Positions 58,301 through 64,000 of a stretch of 64,000 nucleotides of DNA are shown piece by piece. The stretch spans positions 5,394,001-5,458,000 of the forward strand of contig JAITYX010000041.1 of the NCBI GenBank assembly GCA_021018815.1. The letters run 5' to 3'. The stretch comes from Talinum fruticosum (taxonomy: Eukaryota; Streptophyta; Magnoliopsida; Caryophyllales; Talinaceae). The translations under genes were made by a program, and so were the position numbers. How positions within the stretch are numbered: position 1 is the first letter of the stretch; each line of letters opens with the position of its first letter. A model generated the notes under the pieces. It was not told where the DNA came from, did not search any database, and saw only the letters and a list, made by a program, of their open reading frames with translations.

Positions 58301-59299
58301 GCACAAGCGATCTCGGGTTTCTATTTAGCTAGTCCGAGCGAGAAAAATTCGGAGTAAGAAATTAATACACTTTAATAATTATAATTACGCGGACTAACAA
58401 TAATTCACTCAAATAAATTTACGAATATCTAACCACGTATATAACTTGGTCATTCGACCTACTCTATTTAATTAAGGTCATCGAGTGTCGTGCATTCATC
58501 CGAATTCCGCCCAAAAAGGAAGGAAAAACATCAACTCAAGGTATGTTCATTGATCGTGCCATTTAATATTTCAATTATAAATCAAAGTCGGGTATGATCG
58601 ATTTCAATTACAACAATGAATCATTTGCAAATAATATTTTCCATTATAAACGTGGATCTCGCCCCATACTTTACCATTAAGTTGGTCACACCATAATTGT
58701 GCCGCAACCAACTGGACTATCCGATCGGTTTGGTTGTGTACACATGTATGGGGAACTCAATGATCGTAAAGGTTCCACTCAAATAATAAATGAGCAAACG
58801 GTTTAAATTATACTCTCCCCTCATTTACAAATGAATTGAAATACATGCGCTCAACTCAACTATTTAATAATTTTATTTTACAGACATGATAATGGATGTA
58901 TTGAGTTTCGACTCACGTTTTGAAAATATTTTCTTGTTTTGTTTTAGATAAGGGTACTGAAGATGGCAAGACGTAGAGGAGTTTGTTCGAGACTTAGGGG
59001 CTCTCGCCGCAATGATGACCTTTTGGATAATAGTGAACACCGTCGTTGTTTAAAGTTGTCAAATACTCGGTTTATAATGTACTCGTTGTTCGATTTTGTA
59101 CATATTGTAGTTTCTTTTCGTTGGTGGCGGTTAAGATAATGTAATCAATGTTAAAAAGTTATGTATGAGACTCACAATAGCCTTGCCTTTTCCACTCGGT
59201 AAGGACGGCGGTGACGACTCCCGACTCTCTTTCCACTGCGCTAATCACCGGTTAGCGATTTATTAGACTAAAATAGTGATTATGGGTTGGGGCGTTACA
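55306..59299. mobile_element. TGTAAC-type repeat region III, possibly two opposed fragments
   Basis: It begins CGTAACACCCCAAAACACC and ends GATTATGGGTTGGGGCGTTACA. The right part (about 58260-59299) is plus-oriented and matches copies I and II (segments near 58890 GTATTGAGTTTCGACTCAC and 59198 GGTAAGGACGGCGG). A C-rich core lies at about 57500-58200. The left part (55306-57480) has its own GTAACACCCC end and reads like a minus-oriented LTR of a related family, with conserved blocks such as the segment near 56245-56275. The 5-bp flanks GTACT and AGAAG do not match. It is therefore either one 4-kb LTR or two fragments joined at the core. Open frames in the GC-rich core overlap on both strands and have no family match. 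Confidence 0.45.
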
Positions 59300-59677
59300 A
59301 GAAGAGTAGAAACCTTAAAGGCTAGAGGTGGAGGACGAAGAAAAGTAGAAACCACCAAGAAAAGTAGAAACCAGGAAGAAGAATAGAAACCTTGAAGGCT
59401 GGAGGCGGGGAGGACGAGGAAGATATCTCTAGTAAGTTGAATCTTTATCTCCATCTCTCGATGTCTCTCTCTCTCTCTCTCTCCCCATCTCTCCGTAAGG
59501 CTACAGTGCGGCTAGTGGAGAGGGGGTTAAGTTGAAATTTCAAGTTAGGGTTTTTTTTTATAAAGAGGTAAAAAGCCCATATTTATATACAATCAAAGTG
59601 AATTGAGTTGAAATGTTGTTGGACTTGTTAGACAAGGCTCATATTTTTTTAAAAAATATATTTGCTTCGTTTTTTAG

Positions 59678-59768
<91 letters not shown>

Positions 59769-61260
59769 CGGAGTTGACCAATTTAACTCGGTTCAACCAT
59801 TAATTGGGTTTAATCCGAGTTAAACGGTACGATCAGGTCGAACCATCAACCCACTTTGATGACTCGGGTTGATCAACGGGCCGGTTCTTTTAACATAGGC
59901 AAAAAGGATGTCGAAGGTCGTGAATTACACCATGGACTTAAGTCTTGTAGTTTCGAGTCATATGTCATGCGATGGCAGAGAGAGAAGCGTAAATAAGGGG
60001 GTTTTAGGTAGGAAAAAAACTTATTACATCCAAATAAGGGGGTTTTAGGGAGTAATGTATACGTTTATAATATCCAAACTTATTACATAGATACTCAAAT
60101 ATACTTTTTTATGTGAACGTCATCTTTACATAGTTAATTTTAAAATTTAAATTATAAATATTATTTTACAATACTTGTTACTTTACAATTCGTTTATCAT
60201 TTAACTGTTTAGATTATTAATTACCTTGTAATTTGAAATGACGAGAGCAGTGATTAAAGGTCCATGCTAAATATTTATAATATATACTCTTAAACAATTT
60301 TTTAAGCCCAAGTTTTCAATTAAAACACTTAGCTTCCTCAAGGATATAATAAAGAAAACTTAATCCAACCGTTGTAAAAATTTCATATTATATCTATTAA
60401 TTATGATTAGATGATTCCAAGTAATCCTATAAAACATTTCGAGCTACTAAAAGTAAAAATTCTATCATAATTTCTAGACTACTAAATAAAGTAGCCTCAT
60501 TACACTAATAATTTTTTTCTGTTTTTATTTTTCAAACTCTCCCCTATTTTTCTCTTTCAAACTTCTATTAATATGCGATCTGAAAATACAATGTATAGTA
60601 CTTTAGATACTACAATTTAATAGCTAGCCCTTTGGCCAAATACATGCAAAACAAAAAAACAAAGTAAATTACACTTTCTTTTGAAGCATCCTAGACACTT
60701 AGCACATTTAGCCCCCAGTCTCTCGAGAAAGCTGTACATGTGGGTGGTCCAAATATACCTAATAATGATCTTGGCGGAAAGTGCACTTGCTTTCCAGTTA
60801 CCCATTTAGCACCTAGTCATCTTGCCATCCCCACTCTCATGAGTCATGAATATTACTTCTAATTGTTTTTGCTAGCCATTCTTCAACCCCTCTCTTTTTG
60901 CGATAATGGTTTTGATAGCAAAAGGTGCGCGTGCTCAATTTTAGTTGAATAATTTTATTTTTCTATTATTATAGATTTATTAAATGATTTAACACTTAAT
61001 CTTCTTAAAGAAAATTTCAAATTTGAGTCATAGAAATAAAGAAAATTAATACTCCTTATATGAGATCTCAGTGAAATGAAAAATCTAAGATAAAAAGAAA
61101 AAAGCAAAAATATGATTTTTCCCTAGAAAATATGCTTTTTTTAATGTTATTTTATCTTTTTGATCACCCCTATCTTTCTCTCCTCTATCTTTATCTCTCT
61201 CCTCTCTCTCTCTCTCTCTTATTTTGTTTTATCTCTATCTCTTACTCTAACAAATAAATA
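59300..61260. other. AT-rich intergenic DNA with microsatellites
   Basis: Near 59300-59400 the phrase AGTAGAAACC recurs four times. A (TC)n tract sits at about 59465-59483. A cluster of GGTT/AACC words at about 59775-59890 (TTAACTCGGTTCAACC and variants) looks like an old transposon end. No gene or exon is supported up to the LINE. Confidence 0.45.
59681..59766. repeat. (TA)n microsatellite, about 43 units
   Basis: An uninterrupted run of TA dinucleotides of about 86 bp. Its true length may vary between individuals, or the run may be mis-assembled. Confidence 0.95.
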
Positions 61261-61269
61261 AATATTATC

Positions 61270-63300
61270 CGAAAAAAAGAAATCTCTAGAGAGAGAAAAG
61301 CCCCCTAGTGAGAGAAGCTCGATGCTCCCTCTTCCCAACCCTAAAGAACCCCCGATTCTTCTCCCCTTGTCTGCCGCTTATCTCACCCCTCCCTCTCGGT
61401 CATCTTGTAGACTTGTTCGGATCGGTGAAGGATCCGCTCGATCCTTCTTGAACCTTCACTCGGCAAGGTTTTGATTAGTTTTTTTTTTCCGTTTTGGAGG
61501 ATGTTTGCGCGGATTGTGAGATCTCGATCTCTAGTGTACAGAGTGGCTTCTCACCTCTAAACAAGTGTCGCTGGTGGTTGCTCGATGTTGTCAAGAGGCA
61601 CTATTTCACTGTTCGGACAACCTGTTCCAGCCTTGGCCGCCCCTTGTTCGCTCTTCTTCGTGGTTGCCACTGTTTGGCCCGTAACGTTTCATCGCTTAAG
61701 GCTTCTCCCAAGTACTCGATTTGGTCTCTTCATGAGGTATTCTAGAGTCTTCTGCGTGATTAAAGCCAAGAGTGGTCACCTGGACGGTAAGTATGGTTTA
61801 AAGTTTAATTGTGGGTCAAAAGTGCCTTTGTTATGGATGTGGTTCCGGAATCTTCTTGATGTGATCTTGAGCAATGAATCATGCTCGTGTCCATTTCTTG
61901 ATCGCGGTCATTAATTGGTATCGTTTGGGTGTTTTTAAGACTAATTTCTTTAGTCTCGGATGTTGTCTATCATGGATCTTTACGTTTCATGTCACGGTTT
62001 ATGTTCCGTTGCTCGGGTTGATGTAATTGCTACGTTGCCCGAGGTACTGTTAATGTTAGTAGTTTTCGACTTTCGATTCTTCCTCTCCGGTTCGAGCTTG
62101 TTATGATTTGCCATTTGCTTCGTTTCTTGCTTTCTCCTTGCGCTGTACACTACATACTGTATCTATGTATCCCCTCTTTCTTGCCCCCTTTTGCTTTTCC
62201 GGCTAAGGTCTATGGTCTGCTGGCATGTTGTTCTTATTCTCCATCCCGTTACTATTCTTAGGTCGGGATTTCGTTGGGTTGGATTCTGGTACAAGTGTCT
62301 TTCCTTGTTAGAAACTATAGAAGTTGTTGATATTTGCATTTCGGTCCGGACACATTGTTTGGCCGGTAGGTCGTGGAAATCGGTTTATTGGCTGTGGGTT
62401 CTTGAATTTGTTAAAACAAGTAAGGGCTATCACCGGTTGTTCATGCTTTTGGTGTATTGGTTCCTTCGGGTGCTCTCTTCTTTTCCTTGTTTTGTTCGGT
62501 GCTCTGGTGTATTTTGCACACTTTGGTAACCTTGATGATTGTCGACACGGGATTTCAAGGATTGTTAGCCTTTGTATTATTGTCGGTATGATTGTTTATG
62601 GTTTAAGCGATATGTATTGTGATAGAAATAATAGTTTGAACTCTGCGGGTTTTGGTTTTAATTTTCAGCCCACTCGCCTCTTTTTCCTGTCCCTTCAATT
62701 CTATGGTGGCTCGCCCCCTTCGCCGTGTTACCCCGTTGTGGGCTGGAAGCCAAGGTGGTGCATGCCACTAAGAATTCATATAGTCGATGACGATAACTTG
62801 ATCAAATCCGAGACTTTTTCCAAGTAACTCCCTACTTTTTATGTATAATTATACAAGTTCATTTATGGAACATGGGTTACTCTGTTACGGTTTGGTGAGG
62901 TTTCCCGTCACGTGTGGTCTAGTTTTGGTCTTGCTTGGGTTTATTCTCGCTCGTATCTCGCTGTCGGGGTCTGTTTTGTTTTGCAGGATCTTTCGAAAGC
63001 CGGTACTGAAAGGAAGGTCGAAGCACATAGAGTCCCGAATGGCACCGCACCTACCTCTAGGACTAATCACCGTAATGAGCTTGTATTAGCATGCAAATTA
63101 TGTATGTATTTTACATGGGCTAACTTTGTTCTTTTTTTCTTGTTGGCGAGTGGAAATCTAGCCACGGTTAGAGTTCCCGAGGCCGTTTCTTCGACACAAC
63201 CCCGTAGGGACTCGAACCTTGCGCTGCAAGTTGGACTTATTTTATTGTACATACTTTCTACGTCTCAACAATGTGAGTTGTTGAGCGGTATCTCGTAGCT
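61270..63300 (+). mobile_element. LINE 5' region (leader and ORF1-equivalent)
   Basis: A C/T-rich segment at about 61300-61480 resembles the internal-promoter leader of plant L1-like LINEs. From 61.49 to 63.29 kb several plus-strand frames (for example 62324-62827) are open but I recognise no domain, and no CCHC zinc knuckle was found. This stretch directly precedes a LINE endonuclease, so it is probably the leader plus a decayed ORF1. The left boundary is uncertain. Confidence 0.45.
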
Positions 63301-63304
63301 ATTT

Positions 63305-64000
63305 ATGAAGATTATTTCATGGAATGTGCAAGGTGCTAAAAAGCACCAAGTGAAACAAGAGATTTCGTATTTGAAACGTAGCTTAAGACTAGACATCATG
63401 TTTATTATGGAATCATTAACCAACACCGAAAATTCTATGAGAATTCTTTCATCTCTTGGTTTTGATCATTATGACTTTGTTCTTCCTCTAAATCATTGTG
63501 GGGGTATATGGGTCTTATGGAATAATCGAATTTAACAAAGATCGGTCATTCTAAAAGATCAACGTTCTATTCACTCGCATGTCGTTGATAAGGAACTTAA
63601 CAAGGAACGCATAGTGTCGAGTATTTAAGGACCAAGCACAAGCGCTTAACAAACCCGCATTTTGGAATCATCTTTCTGAACTTAAACCGTATTATTAACC
63701 TACCATGGTATATTATTGGAGACTTTAATGAAATGGAGTGTCTTAATGAGAAAGTAGGTGGTAATAAGCTTTCTCATGTAACACTCAAAGAATGCGGTCT
63801 TTTTTAACCGGCATCAAGGGTGAGAGTCTTCCAGTGATAGGCGGAATTTTCACATGGAAAAATTTTATTAAAGGTCATCTTATCTATGAAAGGCTAGATA
63901 GGGTTGTGGAGCGGGAGGATTGGTCCAATCTCTACCCGGACAAGCACGGTCTCTCACGGCCCGTTCTCTTGTTCGGACCATAGCTACGTGCTACTCGAAT
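63305..64000 (+). pseudogene. LINE ORF2 endonuclease domain, broken, continues past the window
   Basis: The plus strand starts MKIISWNVQGAKK at 63305, the typical start of plant LINE ORF2 with the EEP endonuclease N-motif. Then come MESLTNTENSMRIL (carrying the catalytic Glu), FDHYDFVLPLNHCGGIWVLW, a stop near 63532, PWYIIGDFNEMECLNEKVGG (GDFN motif, about 63706), and TWKNFIKGHLIYERLDRVV (about 63858). A second break occurs near 63806. The C-terminal S-D-H motif appears near 63975. The endonuclease nicks target DNA to prime reverse transcription. The RT domain would follow beyond the window. Confidence 0.85.

Noticed and set aside
61494..62827. Long plus-strand frames upstream of the LINE endonuclease as a host membrane-protein gene.
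   Set aside because: They have no domain, no convincing introns and sit immediately 5' of LINE ORF2, so a decayed LINE leader/ORF1 is the simpler reading.

Overview
This window is nuclear DNA from a flowering plant, most likely a eudicot. It holds two recognisable multi-exon genes with plant-type introns, set in a large mass of plant transposon relics: Ty1-copia, Ty3-gypsy, CACTA, Tourist-like MITEs, a LINE and an integrated plant pararetrovirus. No tRNA, rRNA or CRISPR locus was seen.

The two genes lie side by side on the minus strand between two repeat-rich blocks. (1) Glyoxysomal malate synthase (28365-32586) has four exons, a GC-AG second intron and a C-terminal PRL peroxisomal signal. 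Its last exon carries four single-base losses, all in short homopolymers. (2) An intact four-exon seven-helix membrane protein of the DUF3537 family (34844-40264, 432 residues) belongs to the plant proteins proposed as relatives of insect gustatory receptors.

Layout: 1-7.1 kb has a solo copia LTR (1463-3035, TSD TCCCT), a CACTA end, and the 3' end of a copia element (about 4.7-7.1 kb). 7.1-12.9 kb is a gag-only Ogre/Tat-like gypsy derivative with two tandem arrays. 12.9-14.6 kb has copia fragments. 14.6-20.5 kb is a decayed minus-strand endogenous caulimovirid with a tRNA-Met primer site, coat, movement, protease and RT/RNase H blocks. 20.5-23.1 kb is a TGTAAC...GTTACA element with a GC-rich core. 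23.1-27.4 kb has copia fragments and a second solo LTR (25798-27367, TSD TAGTA). 27.4-40.3 kb is the gene island. 40.9-55.1 kb is one minus-strand SIRE-like copia element invaded by a MITE, a 2.7-kb TGTAAC element and a third solo LTR. 55.3-59.3 kb is a third TGTAAC-type region. 59.3-61.2 kb is AT-rich with microsatellites. 61.2-64.0 kb is the 5' part of a LINE running off the window.

The two genes show no functional link beyond adjacency. Malate synthase acts in the glyoxylate cycle. The role of the DUF3537 protein is unknown. The rest is best read as a record of nested insertions: target-site duplications fix several boundaries and the order of events.
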